Assembly: GCF_009696265.1 (NCBI RefSeq)
Contig: NZ_VUMH01000013.1
Coordinates: 25,579-89,578 of the forward strand
From: Desulfovibrio porci
GTDB lineage: Bacteria > Desulfobacterota > Desulfovibrionia > Desulfovibrionales > Desulfovibrionaceae
Direction: 5' to 3'
Length of the DNA stretch: 64,000 bases
Each line of letters starts with the position of its first letter. Within the stretch, counting starts at the first letter, position 1. Below the pieces are notes generated by a model. That model worked only from the letters and a program-made list of their open reading frames with translations. It made no database searches and had not been told where the DNA came from. Both the position numbers and the translations under genes were made by a program. Shown in pieces: positions 1 to 8,745 of this stretch.

Positions 1-1
1 C

Positions 2-622
2 AAGACTGTTTTGGGCACGGCGGAAACCCTGGCTTGCACCAATTCCCAGGTCAGCTTCGGCTGGCGCGAAATAGATGAAAAGGAAGTGAAGTCCCAGCTC
101 AAATACTGTGTGGACGAGGCCCAGACCGAGCGCTTCCTCCGCTCCAAACCTCACATGCCCATGAACAGCCTCAAGGCGGTGGCGGTGGGACCGTTGGGCG
201 AGGCCGTGCTGTCGCCGCATGTGATTCATTTTTATTGCGATAGTGTGCAGGCCTATCACCTGGCTGTGGACTATATGGCCGCCACGGATACGCACCCCCT
301 GCGGCCGCAGATCACCATGAGCTCGTCGGCGTGCGGCGGGTCGGTTTTTTGCTGGCAGCAGAAGACATTCAATCACTGCCCGCCTTGTTCCGGCTCATAT
401 AACGCGGGCAAGACCGAGCGCGGAGAAACCTATGTATTCATCCCCGGCGAGCATCTGGAGGCCGTGGTGGCCCGCTTGCTCCAGCGCATTAAAAAAAGCG
501 GCTCCAGCTCCGTGACGCGGCCGGGCGACTACTTCCCCGGTGGGGATATCTGCAAAAACTGCCCCCTGATCATCTTCAAGAACGGCGACGGCTCCGCCTG
601 TGCGGGCTGTGGCAAAGGGTAG
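2..622 (+). CDS. DUF169 family protein, 5'-truncated by window edge
   Basis: The reading frame is open from the first bases, so the true start lies outside the window; a TTG at 11 is only the first in-frame candidate. The visible 206 or so residues show the layout of the DUF169 family (COG2043): a central segment around PHVIHFYCDSVQAYHL followed by a Cys-rich half (CGGSVFCW, CPPC, CKNCPL, CAGCGKG). These cysteines could bind a metal or Fe-S cluster, but the family has no established reaction. It ends ten bases before the TauE/SafE permease gene, so the two are probably co-transcribed. Family assignment is from recalled similarity, without an alignment. Confidence 0.72.
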   Translation, partial: KTVLGTAETLACTNSQVSFGWREIDEKEVKSQLKYCVDEAQTERFLRSKPHMPMNSLKAVAVGPLGEAVLSPHVIHFYCDSVQAYHLAVDYMAATDTHPLRPQITMSSSACGGSVFCWQQKTFNHCPPCSGSYNAGKTERGETYVFIPGEHLEAVVARLLQRIKKSGSSSVTRPGDYFPGGDICKNCPLIIFKNGDGSACAGCGKG

Positions 623-632
623 CCAGGTGAGT

Positions 633-1889
633 ATGATGCTTATGTTCCGCAAAAACATATGGTGTGGAAAATTGCTGGCGATTTTCATGCTGACGGCCTG
701 TTTGTTGGCGAGTGCGCCCGCCGGGGCCGCCATGCAGTCCGGAGAGCCGACGCAAGGCAGCCTGATGGAGGCCGCCCCACCGTCCGCGGCCGGAGCCGGA
801 ACCGTCAAGCCAACCTCCATGCCGACGCAGGCCGACACTGCCGACCGTCTCAAAACGGCCATTGCCTCGGCCACAGCCGCAGGCAAGATTGACTCCTCCG
901 CCGCCACCGGCTTTCTGGGCATTCCCGGCGCGCCCAACGTCAATATGGTTCTGGCCTTCTGCTGGGCCGTTTGGGTGGGCTGGATATTCTCCAGCGTGGG
1001 AGCGTTCGGCGGCGTCATGGCCTCTGTGGGGCATATCAGCGTGTTCGGCCTGGGCGAGTACGCGGCCTCCTTCGGCAAGGGCACGCCCATGAACAAGCTG
1101 GTTACGGACTCCATTCGCGTGTCCAACCAGTGGCTGGTGGGCACCTCGTCTCTGATATCTTCTTTCAAGTACTGGACGCTGGGGCGCATCGTGCTGCCGC
1201 TGGGCATCGCCCTGGGCACGGGTTCGCTGGTAGGCTCCATTCTCACGCCCATTCTGACCCAGGGCAAGATCTCTTTCCGGGATTATGTGGGTTATTTCGG
1301 CGTGTTTGTGCTGGGCCTTGGCTGTTACCTGCTCTATGAAACCTCCCCGGCCGCCCGCGCCAAGAAGAAAAAAGCGGCAGCCGCGGCCAAAGCCTTTGAG
1401 GAGGCCAGCAAGAACCACGCCGGCAATGCCGCCGCGGGCACGCGCGTGACCATCGTCAGCGTCGGACTCAAGCGCGTGGTCTTTACCTTCTGCGGAGTGG
1501 AATTTTCCTTTAATCCCTACATGCCGGTGCTGGGCGGCTTCGTGGTGGCGGCCGTGGCATCTTTCCTGGGCGTGGGCGGCGGTTTTCTGCTGGTTCCTCT
1601 GTTGACCAGCATCGCCCAGTTGCCCATGTATCTGGCGGCGGGCACTTCGGCTTTCGCCGTGCTGGTGGGCATGGTGACCTCCATCAGCACCTTCATGTTC
1701 GGCGGCACACCCGTGTACTGGCCCCTCATCGGCCTGGAGTTGGTGGGAATTGTCATCGGTTCCTGGGTGGGCCCCATCACGGCAAAATATCTGCCTGACA
1801 TCTGGTTGAAGCGCCTTTTCATCCTGGTGGCTTTTATCGTGGGCATCAATTACGTGCTGCGCGGTTTCTTCGGCGTGCGACTCTGGTAA
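633..1889 (+). CDS. TauE/SafE family sulfite/sulfonate-type permease
   Basis: Predicted inner-membrane anion exporter of the TauE/SafE family (418 aa). Residues 1-35 resemble a cleavable signal or first membrane segment, followed by a Ser/Ala/Pro-rich periplasmic stretch. After this come repeated hydrophobic segments and a charged cytoplasmic loop (KKKKAAAAAK) separating two halves, as expected for the duplicated TauE fold. The glycine-rich FLGVGGGFLLVPLL motif in the second half is typical. I start at 633 because AGGTGA lies just upstream; 636 is equally possible. Substrate is unknown; sulfite, sulfonate or another small anion would suit the family and a sulfate reducer. A second TauE/SafE gene lies at 28893-29957. 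Confidence 0.85.
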   Translation: MMLMFRKNIWCGKLLAIFMLTACLLASAPAGAAMQSGEPTQGSLMEAAPPSAAGAGTVKPTSMPTQADTADRLKTAIASATAAGKIDSSAATGFLGIPGAPNVNMVLAFCWAVWVGWIFSSVGAFGGVMASVGHISVFGLGEYAASFGKGTPMNKLVTDSIRVSNQWLVGTSSLISSFKYWTLGRIVLPLGIALGTGSLVGSILTPILTQGKISFRDYVGYFGVFVLGLGCYLLYETSPAARAKKKKAAAAAKAFEEASKNHAGNAAAGTRVTIVSVGLKRVVFTFCGVEFSFNPYMPVLGGFVVAAVASFLGVGGGFLLVPLLTSIAQLPMYLAAGTSAFAVLVGMVTSISTFMFGGTPVYWPLIGLELVGIVIGSWVGPITAKYLPDIWLKRLFILVAFIVGINYVLRGFFGVRLW

Positions 1890-1908
1890 CGTCGCAGTGA
1901 AAGGACAA

Positions 1909-1931
1909 CCCGGACCGCCGTGCGGTCCGGG
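1909..1931 (+). other. perfect intercistronic hairpin
   Basis: A 10-bp perfect stem (cccggaccgc / gcggtccggg) with a 3-nt loop lies between the TauE gene and the next gene. There is no following T-run, so it is not a simple terminator. Its position 11 nt before an ATG supports the later start for the downstream gene. Confidence 0.6.
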
Positions 1932-1941
1932 CCTCGTCATC

Positions 1942-2505
1942 ATGGATTTCACCTCACTTGTCCCTCCCTGGCTTGACGCCTTGCTGATCGCGCCCTTCCG
2001 CTGGCCAGCGGAACCTCATGCCGGTCTCTGGCTGGGTGCCGGATGTCTGGCTGGCCTCTGCCTATTGCTGGGGGAGCTGACGTCATCCCTGCTGTTCTGG
2101 CTGCAACGCCGCCGCCTGCTGGCCATGCAGGACAATCTGCTGCATTACCACAATCTCTCTGTGGACGCGCTCCATGCCGGGGACAAGACCGCTTACCTCG
2201 CCGCCAACAAGCTGGCCCATGAGGATTTCGGCCGCAACTTTTTCGCCCAGGCCGCCGTGGGCATGTCCGGCCTCTGGCCACTGCCCTTTGCTCTGGCCTG
2301 GATGTCCCTGCGCTTTGAGGGCATTACCTTGTATCATATCCCGGGCACGGATATGCACGCGAGTTATGTTTTTGTGCTCCTGTCCTGCTATCTGCTTTTG
2401 CATCTGATCTTCGCCCGCTGCAGAAAACATCTCCCCTTTTTCTCTTACATTGAGGGCATCAAGCGTCAGGCTCGTGAAAGGCGCGGCACTGCCCGGCATT
2501 TCTGA
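1942..2505 (+). CDS. small integral membrane protein of unknown function
   Basis: 187 residues with three or four hydrophobic stretches: roughly residues 25-50, 107-125 and 140-165. Between the first and second is a polar segment containing NLLHYHNLSVDALHAGDK, and the C-terminus is basic. The protein directly follows the TauE/SafE permease and may be an accessory subunit. Its layout (one N-terminal helix, a cytoplasmic helical loop, then a helix pair) is loosely like small YidC/DUF106 proteins, but I cannot support that assignment. The alternative start GTG at 1897 would put a perfect hairpin inside the coding sequence, so ATG 1942 is preferred. Neither start has a strong ribosome-binding site. 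Confidence 0.6.
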   Translation: MDFTSLVPPWLDALLIAPFRWPAEPHAGLWLGAGCLAGLCLLLGELTSSLLFWLQRRRLLAMQDNLLHYHNLSVDALHAGDKTAYLAANKLAHEDFGRNFFAQAAVGMSGLWPLPFALAWMSLRFEGITLYHIPGTDMHASYVFVLLSCYLLLHLIFARCRKHLPFFSYIEGIKRQARERRGTARHF

Positions 2506-2736
2506 AGACGCGTTTGCCGTTTCTCCTTTTTGTTTGCGGTTCTTCGTCAACTCCCTTTCTGGTCCAGATAGAGCTCTGAGCTTTACCATATGGCATTATA
2601 CCGGTAACCAGAAAGTTTTTACATGAGTCAGCCCTGCTCAGGCGCGGCCGGGCGCTTGCGGCCCGAACCGCCTCGGGCTACACTAGTCCCCCACGCGGCC
2701 GTGGGCCGCGCACAGACAGCAACCCAAGGATTCCCC

Positions 2737-3717
2737 ATGAAAATAGTCATTCTCGACGGCGCCATACTTAATCCCGGCGATGTGGACTGGGGTCCCATCG
2801 AAGCGCTGGGCGACGTGATCGTGTACGACGAAACGAGCAAGGAACAACTGGCGGAACGGGCCAGGGGCGCCGATGTGCTGCTGGCCAACAAGACCTGCCT
2901 GCGCCGCGACGATCTTCCGGCGCTGGAGGACGCGCGCATGGTGGGCGTGCTGGCCACGGGGTACAATACCGTGGATGTGGATGCCTTTGCCGAACGCCGG
3001 ATCCCGGTCTGCAACGTGGTGGCTTACGGCGTGGACGACGTGGCCCAGCATGCCATGGCCCTTTTGCTGGAGCTCTGCCGCCATACCAGCCGGCATACCG
3101 AAAGCGTCAAAGCCGGGGACTGGGAACGGGCCGAGCAATGGTGCTACTGGAAAAGCACTCCACTCTGCCTGGAAGGCCTGACCATGGGGATCATCGGCTT
3201 CGGCTCCATCGGACGCCGGATGGGCGAACTGGCCCACGCATTCGGCATGAGCGTGCTGGCCCATTGCCGCACGCCCAAAAATCCGCCGGCCTACAGTCCC
3301 TTCGCCTTTGCCTCCCTGGACCAGATTTTCGCGGGTTCGGACGTTATTTCCCTGCACTGCCCGCTCACGCCCCAGACCCACCACCTGATCAACGCCAAAA
3401 GCCTGGCCAAAATGCGTAACGGAAGCATCGTTCTGAACACGGCGCGCGGCCCGCTGGTGGACGAGGCGGCGGCGGCCGAAGCTCTGAAGAGCGGGAAATT
3501 GCGCGGCCTCGGCACGGACGTGCTCTCCCAGGAACCGCCCAGCCGGGACAATCCCCTGCTCAGCGCGCCCAATACCCTGATCACCCCGCATATCGCCTGG
3601 GCCACGGTCAAAGCCCGCCAGAACATTATCAATCTCACGGCTGAAAATATCCGCCGCTGGCAAGAGGGCCATCCAATCAACGTGGTCAACGGGGTGAGCG
3701 GCACAGCTGCACAGTGA
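2737..3717 (+). CDS. D-2-hydroxyacid dehydrogenase (NAD-dependent)
   Basis: 326-aa member of the D-isomer specific 2-hydroxyacid dehydrogenase family, reducing a 2-keto acid (hydroxypyruvate/glyoxylate-type) with NAD(P)H in the cytoplasm. The sequence shows the catalytic N-terminal domain, the Rossmann motif GIIGFGSIGRRMG near residue 150, the Arg-containing TARGPLVDEAA segment, and the His of ITPHIAWAT. These match the catalytic Arg-Glu-His arrangement of the family. AAGGA sits 6 nt before ATG 2737; an upstream in-frame extension to 2623 lacks family similarity. It is closest in feel to glycerate dehydrogenase/hydroxypyruvate reductase, but substrate cannot be fixed from sequence. Confidence 0.88.
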   Translation: MKIVILDGAILNPGDVDWGPIEALGDVIVYDETSKEQLAERARGADVLLANKTCLRRDDLPALEDARMVGVLATGYNTVDVDAFAERRIPVCNVVAYGVDDVAQHAMALLLELCRHTSRHTESVKAGDWERAEQWCYWKSTPLCLEGLTMGIIGFGSIGRRMGELAHAFGMSVLAHCRTPKNPPAYSPFAFASLDQIFAGSDVISLHCPLTPQTHHLINAKSLAKMRNGSIVLNTARGPLVDEAAAAEALKSGKLRGLGTDVLSQEPPSRDNPLLSAPNTLITPHIAWATVKARQNIINLTAENIRRWQEGHPINVVNGVSGTAAQ

Positions 3718-3920
3718 CGGCGGGCAAGCGTTCCGGGGCTTACTGCAACCGTTGTCGCGCAGCGGTCTGAGCCGTTCATGGCGAAACCGGGTCGTCCCGC
3801 CGCGCTGCGGGCACGGCGGCCTCGGGGCCATTCGCCCGCAACGTATTGCCACGAACCGCGCGCAGGCGTTTTTGCCCGCCGCAAGCAAGATTTCAAGCGT
3901 TACATTTCGCAGGGCCGACC

Positions 3921-4736
3921 ATGTTCATCGACATCCATACCCACGCCTTTCATCCCAAGATCGCCCACAAGGCCGTCGATCACCTCAACAACTTCTACAC
4001 CGTCGCCTGCGCCGGCGACGGTACCATAGACCATCTGCTGGTCCGCGAAAAACACGCGGGCGTGGACAAATGCGTGGTGCTCTGCGCCGCCACGGCCCCG
4101 GCCCAGGTGATTCCGGCCAATAATTACGCCATAAGCCTGCAAAAAAAACATGCCGAGGTCATTGGTTTCGGCACCCTGCACCCCGGCTACGCCAACTGGG
4201 AGGCGGAACTCAAACGGATCAAGGCGGCAGGCCTGCGCGGCCTCAAACTGCACCCCGACTTCCAGGGCTTCTGGCTCGACGACGCACGCCTGCTGCCGAT
4301 TTTCGAGGCGGCCCAGAAGGATTTTATTTTTGAAATTCACATCGGCGACAAGACCAGCCCGGAGAAAAATCCCTCCTGCCCCTACAAGCTGGCCGCCATT
4401 CTAGACGCGTTTCCGGGCCTGACGGTCATCGCGGCCCACCTGGGCGGCTACCGCATGTGGGACCACGCCCTCAAAGCCTTGGGCGGACGGCGGCGCGAAA
4501 ACCTCTGGTTTGACACCTCCAGCGTCACGCCCTTTGTGACGCACGGGGAACTGCGCGCCCTGCTGGACGCCTTTCCCCGTGAACGCCTGCTTTTCGGCAC
4601 AGACTGGCCGCTGTATGACCCCGAGGAAGAACTGGAACGCCTGCAACGCATGGCCGGACTGAGCGATGCGCAACTGGAAGCCGTGCTGAGCAATGCCGAA
4701 CGGCTTTTCGCGGCCCAAGGCCCGGCTCTGGCCTGA
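3921..4736 (+). CDS. amidohydrolase-family metal-dependent hydrolase/decarboxylase
   Basis: 271-aa TIM-barrel protein of the amidohydrolase-2 family (the ACMSD/uracil-5-carboxylate decarboxylase superfamily). The N-terminal DIHTHAFH carries the HxH metal motif. GLKLHPD, the His of EIHIGD, VIAAHLGG, and the Asp of LLFGTDWPLYD complete the expected metal ligands. Such enzymes hydrolyse or decarboxylate small cyclic or carboxylic substrates. I start at ATG 3921, where the HxH motif falls in the first ten residues as usual; an upstream extension reads out of the intergenic spacer. The specific substrate is unknown. Confidence 0.82.
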   Translation: MFIDIHTHAFHPKIAHKAVDHLNNFYTVACAGDGTIDHLLVREKHAGVDKCVVLCAATAPAQVIPANNYAISLQKKHAEVIGFGTLHPGYANWEAELKRIKAAGLRGLKLHPDFQGFWLDDARLLPIFEAAQKDFIFEIHIGDKTSPEKNPSCPYKLAAILDAFPGLTVIAAHLGGYRMWDHALKALGGRRRENLWFDTSSVTPFVTHGELRALLDAFPRERLLFGTDWPLYDPEEELERLQRMAGLSDAQLEAVLSNAERLFAAQGPALA

Positions 4737-4844
4737 ACCGGCATACGGCCGCGCCATTTCTCGGCGTTTACGGCAGCTGACGGCTCTTTTTCCAAAGAAC
4801 CCGCCGGGCGGAGCGCGATTGACAGCCCCTCCCTTTGCGGGTAA

Positions 4845-4937
4845 AGCATTGCTCAAGCCGGACGGCGGCAACACTGCCAACCCCGTCAGGTCCGAAAGGA
4901 AGCAGCGGTAACAGACGTTGCCGGGTGTCCGGCCCAC
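4845..4937 (+). ncRNA. ffs: signal recognition particle RNA (bacterial small, 4.5S)
   Basis: The diagnostic SRP apical domain is present: GTCAGGTCCGAAAGGAAGCA followed by GCGGTAA, the Ffh-binding symmetric/asymmetric loop region with a GNRA-type cap. Flanking sequences pair as a rod (gccgga near 4857 with tccggc near 4928). A strong intrinsic terminator begins immediately after. The RNA pairs with Ffh to target nascent membrane and secreted proteins. Exact ends are estimated from the pairing and from the typical length of about 95 nt. Confidence 0.92.
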
Positions 4938-4973
4938 AAAAAACGCGACAAAGTCAACTTTGTCGCGTTTTTT
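4938..4973 (+). terminator. intrinsic terminator of the SRP RNA
   Basis: Perfect stem aaaaaacgcgacaaag / ctttgtcgcgtttttt with loop tcaa, ending in a T-run. It is placed right after the SRP RNA and is symmetrical enough to act in both directions. Confidence 0.93.
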
Positions 4974-4980
4974 GCGTTCA

Positions 4981-5126
4981 CTAGAAAATTTTGCTTTTAA
5001 ATTGCCCGGTCCGCTGCAAGAGCAGCCGCTCGCCACGAAGGCGCGTCATTTCTTTGTGTTGTTAAGCGCCGAAGCGGGCGTCTTCAAACGGTAACAATGT
5101 AACCTCTTAACATTAATTCGCTCCAG
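4981..5126 (+). repeat. dispersed hairpin repeat, family 1, full copy A
   Basis: Begins CTAGAAAATTTTGCTTTTAA and ends CTTAACATTAATTCGCTCC, with short terminal inverted repeats of the type AGAGC(A)AATT / AATTCGCTC. The core GTTAAGCGCCGAAGCGGGCG plus TCTTCAAAC also occurs at 20617-20696 and 24241-24368 on the opposite strand, and in degenerate form at 14687-14906 and 46837-46909. No coding potential was seen. It occupies the non-coding space between the SRP terminator and the 3' end of the GntR gene. Confidence 0.75.
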
Positions 5127-5173
5127 GCGTGCTTCGCCGCGCCATGGCGCGGCGGGCTCAACGCCACAAGCCC

Positions 5174-6037
5174 CTACCCCGGCGCACGCTCCGGCGCGCC
5201 GAACTTCAGGGGCGGAAATTCCTGCTCGTCCGGCTGAGACGGCGACGCCGGATCCAGGGGGGCAAAATCCTCGCCGCCTTCCCCGGCCGCCCGCGCGGCC
5301 ATCAGGTCCACCAGGTAAATGCCGCGCATCTCTTCCAGATGCAAGCGCATGGCCTGCTCGGCCAGATCCGGATTCCGTTCTTTCAACGCCTCAAGCACGG
5401 CCACATGCGCGGTGTACGAACGTTCGCTCTGCCGCCGCACCTGCATGGAAGCATACAGGGGCGTAATCAGCCAGCCCCCGAAGCCCTCAGCCAGCAGCCC
5501 GAGAAAAGGATTACCCATAAATTCCACCAGAGCGCGATGAAAGGCGATATCCGCCTCGGCAAAGGAACGGATCTCCGACCTGTCCAGAAAGTTCCGCTGA
5601 TTGACGAGGATGTCCCGCAGCGACCTTAACTGGTCGTCCGTCACCTGCCGGGCCAGTTGCCGGGCCACGGAAGTTTCGAAAAAAAGGCGCAGGTCATGGA
5701 GCTGCCGCCAGCCGTCCGGCGAACTGGAATAAATCTGCAACGTGGCGCGCATTTCGCCCAGCAGGGGCTTGAGCGTAAGCTTGCAGACCCGGGCGCGCAT
5801 GCCGGGCGAAATTTCGATCAGACCCATGCGCCCCAAAGCGGACAGGGCCTCGCGCACTGCGGGCCGCCCTACGCCGAACTCCTCCATGAGCTCCCGCTCG
5901 GAGGGCAGCTTCTGGCCCTCCTGGTAAACCCCGGCCCGGATATCCTCCAGAAGACAGGTCAATACCTCGGTATGCACACGCGGACGCTGAATATTGCGCC
6001 GTCTGTTCCCAAGTATTTCTGTATAGTTGTTTTTCAT
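5174..6037 (-). CDS. FadR-subfamily GntR transcriptional regulator
   Basis: 287-aa regulator. Residues about 18-85 form a GntR winged helix (LPSERELMEEFGVGRPAVRE). Residues about 100-235 form an FCD ligand domain with conserved His/Asp positions (DIAFHRALVEF, YTAHVAVLEAL, RLHLEEM) that in this family bind a metal and a carboxylate effector. The gene diverges from the citE-malic enzyme-glcDF-citDEF operon, so it is probably the local regulator responding to a hydroxy- or dicarboxylic acid. That effector class is inferred from context. The C-terminal 40 residues are Pro/Gly-rich and outside the domain. The start ATG lacks a strong ribosome-binding site. Confidence 0.87.
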   Translation of the reverse strand: MKNNYTEILGNRRRNIQRPRVHTEVLTCLLEDIRAGVYQEGQKLPSERELMEEFGVGRPAVREALSALGRMGLIEISPGMRARVCKLTLKPLLGEMRATLQIYSSSPDGWRQLHDLRLFFETSVARQLARQVTDDQLRSLRDILVNQRNFLDRSEIRSFAEADIAFHRALVEFMGNPFLGLLAEGFGGWLITPLYASMQVRRQSERSYTAHVAVLEALKERNPDLAEQAMRLHLEEMRGIYLVDLMAARAAGEGGEDFAPLDPASPSQPDEQEFPPLKFGAPERAPG

Positions 6038-6176
6038 GCGTATCGTTGGTAAGGTGTGAACAATTGGTGAAAAAAACTATGCCGGCGGGCTTAGTGTGCC
6101 CGGCTGGCACGGTTTTGTAAACCCGGCTGAACAAATTCGCAAAAAGGCAAAAGGCCAAAGTTTCTTTGTCCTTTTT

Positions 6177-6217
6177 TGGTATGACATGTTGACTTGTTAA
6201 TAGCAATGACCTATTCA
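6177..6217 (+). promoter_or_regulatory. putative sigma-70 promoter and operator of the carbon operon
   Basis: TTGACT (6189-6194), 17-bp spacer, TATTCA (6212-6217). Immediately upstream is TGGTATGACA, a half-match to the TGGT-N3-ACCA operators of FadR-type GntR regulators. It lies in the 385-bp divergent region between the regulator gene and the first citE-type gene; the rest of that region shows GC-rich stems but no gene. Leader length to ATG 6423 would be about 200 nt. Confidence 0.4.
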
Positions 6218-6422
6218 GAATGAAACGGCAAAAAGCAGCGCGGTCCGGCCACAAACCGGGCAGGCGGGCATGGCGCAGACGGTTTTGCGCGGCCCGGGCC
6301 CCCAAAGGGACCGATCCGCCCCGGAGTACTCCCGAGAGTGAGGAATGCGCGCCGGAACAAATGTCGCTTGATTGACGTGGCAGAGGTTTTTTCAGACGAC
6401 TTTTATCCACAGGAGTCTTCAC

Positions 6423-7316
6423 ATGGCTGTTATGCGTTCTATCTTTTATGTGCCCGGCAACAATCCCAAATTTATTGACAAAGCCCCCAGCATCCCGGCC
6501 GACATCATCACGCTCGACCTGGAAGACGCCGTCCCCCCGTCCGAAAAGGAAAACGCCCGTCGGATGATCGTCGAAAACATGAACAAGATCGCCAAGGAAA
6601 GCGTGAGCGGCGCTGAAATCTATGTGCGCATCAACAATTGGGAAACCGAAATGACCAATGACGACCTTGAAGCCGTGGTGCAGCCCGGCCTCAACGGCGT
6701 CACCCTGGCCAAAACCGGTCATCCCGACGACGTGAAACGTCTGGCCTGGAAGCTGGAAGAACTGGAACGCCGCCGCGGCATGGAAATCGGCTCGGTGAAG
6801 ATCTCCATGCTGCTCGAAACCGCCAAGGGCATCATGAACGCCTATGAGTGCTGCATGGCCAGCCCGCGCAACGTCAACGCCATCTTCGGCGCCGTGGACT
6901 ACTGCCGCGACATGCACGTCAAAATCACCAACGAAGCCGTGGAGCAGCTCTGGGGCCGCGCCAAGGTCGCCATCGCCTGCCGCGCCTCCGGCCTTGTGGC
7001 CATTGACGCCCCCTTCGTCTCCTTCCAGGATACCGAAGCTTTCGAGCGCAACGTGCGCGACGGCCTGCAGATGGGCTACGGCGGCCGCATGATCATCCAT
7101 CCCAGCCAGGTGGAGCCCTCCAACCGCCTGTACGCCCCCGACCCGGCCGATGTGGAATGGGCTCGCGGCGTGGTGAAGGTGTTTGAGGAAGAAGGCCTCG
7201 CCAAGGGCAAGGCCGCCGTGTCCTACCTGGGCAAGATGGTTGACACGCCCGTGTACGACAACGCTCGCGACATTCTGGCCGCCCAGGCTGAAATCGACGC
7301 CAAGAACAACAAATAA
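6423..7316 (+). CDS. HpcH/HpaI-family CoA-ester lyase (CitE/malyl-CoA lyase type)
   Basis: 297-aa TIM-barrel lyase that cleaves 3-hydroxyacyl thioesters (citryl-, malyl- or citramalyl-type) by retro-Claisen chemistry. All expected active-site features are present: LDLEDAV at 31-37, Arg69 in YVRINN, the Mg-ligand Glu132 in LLETAKG, Asp159 in GAVDYCRD, and the C-terminal GKMVDTPVYDNARD segment. AGGAG precedes ATG 6423. It is the first gene of the operon, two genes away from lactate-type dehydrogenase subunits and five away from CitF. It could supply the lyase subunit for CitDEF, or act as a separate CoA-ester lyase; sequence alone does not separate these. Confidence 0.82.
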   Translation: MAVMRSIFYVPGNNPKFIDKAPSIPADIITLDLEDAVPPSEKENARRMIVENMNKIAKESVSGAEIYVRINNWETEMTNDDLEAVVQPGLNGVTLAKTGHPDDVKRLAWKLEELERRRGMEIGSVKISMLLETAKGIMNAYECCMASPRNVNAIFGAVDYCRDMHVKITNEAVEQLWGRAKVAIACRASGLVAIDAPFVSFQDTEAFERNVRDGLQMGYGGRMIIHPSQVEPSNRLYAPDPADVEWARGVVKVFEEEGLAKGKAAVSYLGKMVDTPVYDNARDILAAQAEIDAKNNK

Positions 7317-7333
7317 AGCGGCCTTGCCGCTTT

Positions 7334-7362
7334 GGGTTCCGGGCGGCGCGCGCCCGGAACCC
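7334..7362 (+). other. intercistronic GC-rich hairpin
   Basis: Perfect 12-bp stem gggttccgggcg / cgcccggaaccc with a 5-nt loop and no T-run, between the citE-type gene and the malic enzyme gene. Similar stems occur in later gaps of the same operon. Confidence 0.65.
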
Positions 7363-7440
7363 CCTCAACCGGGGCCGTCTGATGCGCGAATGCACTGCGA
7401 CATTCCGGCTCCGCCAACCGGATGCGTCCAAGGAGAACAC

Positions 7441-8700
7441 ATGTCTCGGATCAAAAATTTGCGTGAAGAAGCCCTGGCCATGCACAAGGATAACCTGGGG
7501 AAAATCGAGGTCCGGGTCAAAGTGCCCGTGCGGGATACCGATGACCTGACGCTGGCCTATTCTCCCGGTGTTGCCGAACCCTGCATGGAAATCAACAAAA
7601 ACCCCGATATGTTGGACGTCTACACCAACCACTCCAACTTCGTCTGCGTGGTTTCCAACGGCACGGCCGTGCTGGGCCTGGGCGACATCGGCCCCGCGGC
7701 GGCCATGCCGGTTATGGAAGGCAAGTCCCTGCTTTTCAAGACCTTCGGCGATGTGGACGCCTTCCCCATTTGCGTCAATACCAAGGACACGCAAAAGATC
7801 ATCGAGATGATCGAACTCATGGCCCCCACCTTCGGCGGCGTGAACCTTGAAGACATCAAGGCTCCCGAATGCTTCATCATTGAAGACGGCCTCAAGGAAC
7901 GCGGCATCTTCAAGGGCGCCATTTTCCACGACGACCAGCACGGCACCGCCGTGGTCACCCTGGCGGGCCTGATCAACGCCCTGAAAGTGGTGGGCAAGAA
8001 GCTGGAAGACGTCAAGGTGGTCACCAGCGGCGCGGGCGCGGCGGGCATCGCCATCATCAAGCTGCTCATGGCCGTGGGCCTCAAAAATGTGATCATGTGC
8101 GACTCCAAGGGCGCCATCTGGGAAGGCCGCCCGGAAGGCATGAATCCCTACAAGGACGAGATCGCCAAGCGCACCAATCCCGGCAAGGTCAAGGGCGGTC
8201 TGGCCGAAGCCATCAAGGGCGCGGACGTCTTCATCGGCGTCTCTGCTCCCGACACCCTGAACGAAGATATGATCCGCAGCATGGCCAAGGATCCCATCGT
8301 CTTTGCCCAGGCCAACCCCATTCCGGAAATCTGGCCCCTGCAGCGCGCCTATGACGCCGGCGCCAAAGTGGTTTCCACCGGCCGTTCCGACTGCCCGAAC
8401 CAGATCAACAATGTTCTGGCCTTCCCCGGCATCTTCCGCGGCGCCATCGACGTGCGCGCCACGGACATCAATGACGCCATGAAAATCGCCGCGGCTTACG
8501 CCCTGGCCGATCTGGTCAAAGCCGAGGAACTGGGCCCGCAGATGATCATTCCTTCCACTCTCAACCCCGATGTGGCCCCCATGGTCGCCGCGGCTACGGC
8601 CAAGGCCGCCATGGACAGCGGCATCGCCCGCGTGAAGATCGACCCCGCTGTTGTGGCGGAAAATTTGCGGAAGCGCCTGGCCAAGCAAGTGCGCGCCTGA
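7441..8700 (+). CDS. NAD(P)-dependent malic enzyme
   Basis: 419-aa cytoplasmic malic enzyme of the short bacterial type (no phosphotransacetylase tail), converting malate to pyruvate and CO2 with NAD(P) reduction. Visible features are Tyr40 in LAYSPGVAEPC, the metal/substrate block around FHDDQHGTAVV, the Rossmann glycine motif TSGAGAAGIAI, and FAQANPIPEIWP followed by STGRSDCPNQINN. AAGGAGAACAC precedes ATG 7441. It belongs to the pyruvate-forming operon begun by the citE-type gene; it could route oxaloacetate-derived malate to pyruvate if citrate is the substrate upstream. Confidence 0.94.
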   Translation: MSRIKNLREEALAMHKDNLGKIEVRVKVPVRDTDDLTLAYSPGVAEPCMEINKNPDMLDVYTNHSNFVCVVSNGTAVLGLGDIGPAAAMPVMEGKSLLFKTFGDVDAFPICVNTKDTQKIIEMIELMAPTFGGVNLEDIKAPECFIIEDGLKERGIFKGAIFHDDQHGTAVVTLAGLINALKVVGKKLEDVKVVTSGAGAAGIAIIKLLMAVGLKNVIMCDSKGAIWEGRPEGMNPYKDEIAKRTNPGKVKGGLAEAIKGADVFIGVSAPDTLNEDMIRSMAKDPIVFAQANPIPEIWPLQRAYDAGAKVVSTGRSDCPNQINNVLAFPGIFRGAIDVRATDINDAMKIAAAYALADLVKAEELGPQMIIPSTLNPDVAPMVAAATAKAAMDSGIARVKIDPAVVAENLRKRLAKQVRA

Positions 8701-8745
8701 GCATCTCGCTCACAAGAAATCCTCTAACCCTGTTGGGGAAAATGT

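Noticed and set aside
1897..1941. GTG 1897 as the start of the small membrane protein
   Set aside because: It would place a perfect 10-bp hairpin in the first codons and encode a non-conserved-looking Pro/Gly stretch; no ribosome-binding site is better there.
576..1952. Long antisense reading frames opposite TauE and many other genes (for example 8710-9999, 13324-14496, 53586-55691 minus)
   Set aside because: High-GC shadow frames with His/Gly/Gln/Ala-rich composition, no ribosome-binding sites and no domain resemblance.
6102..6116. TGGCACGGTTTTGTA as a sigma-54 promoter for the citE-type operon
   Set aside because: The -24 part is perfect but the -12 element is one base too close and lacks the GC dinucleotide at the required 12-bp offset.
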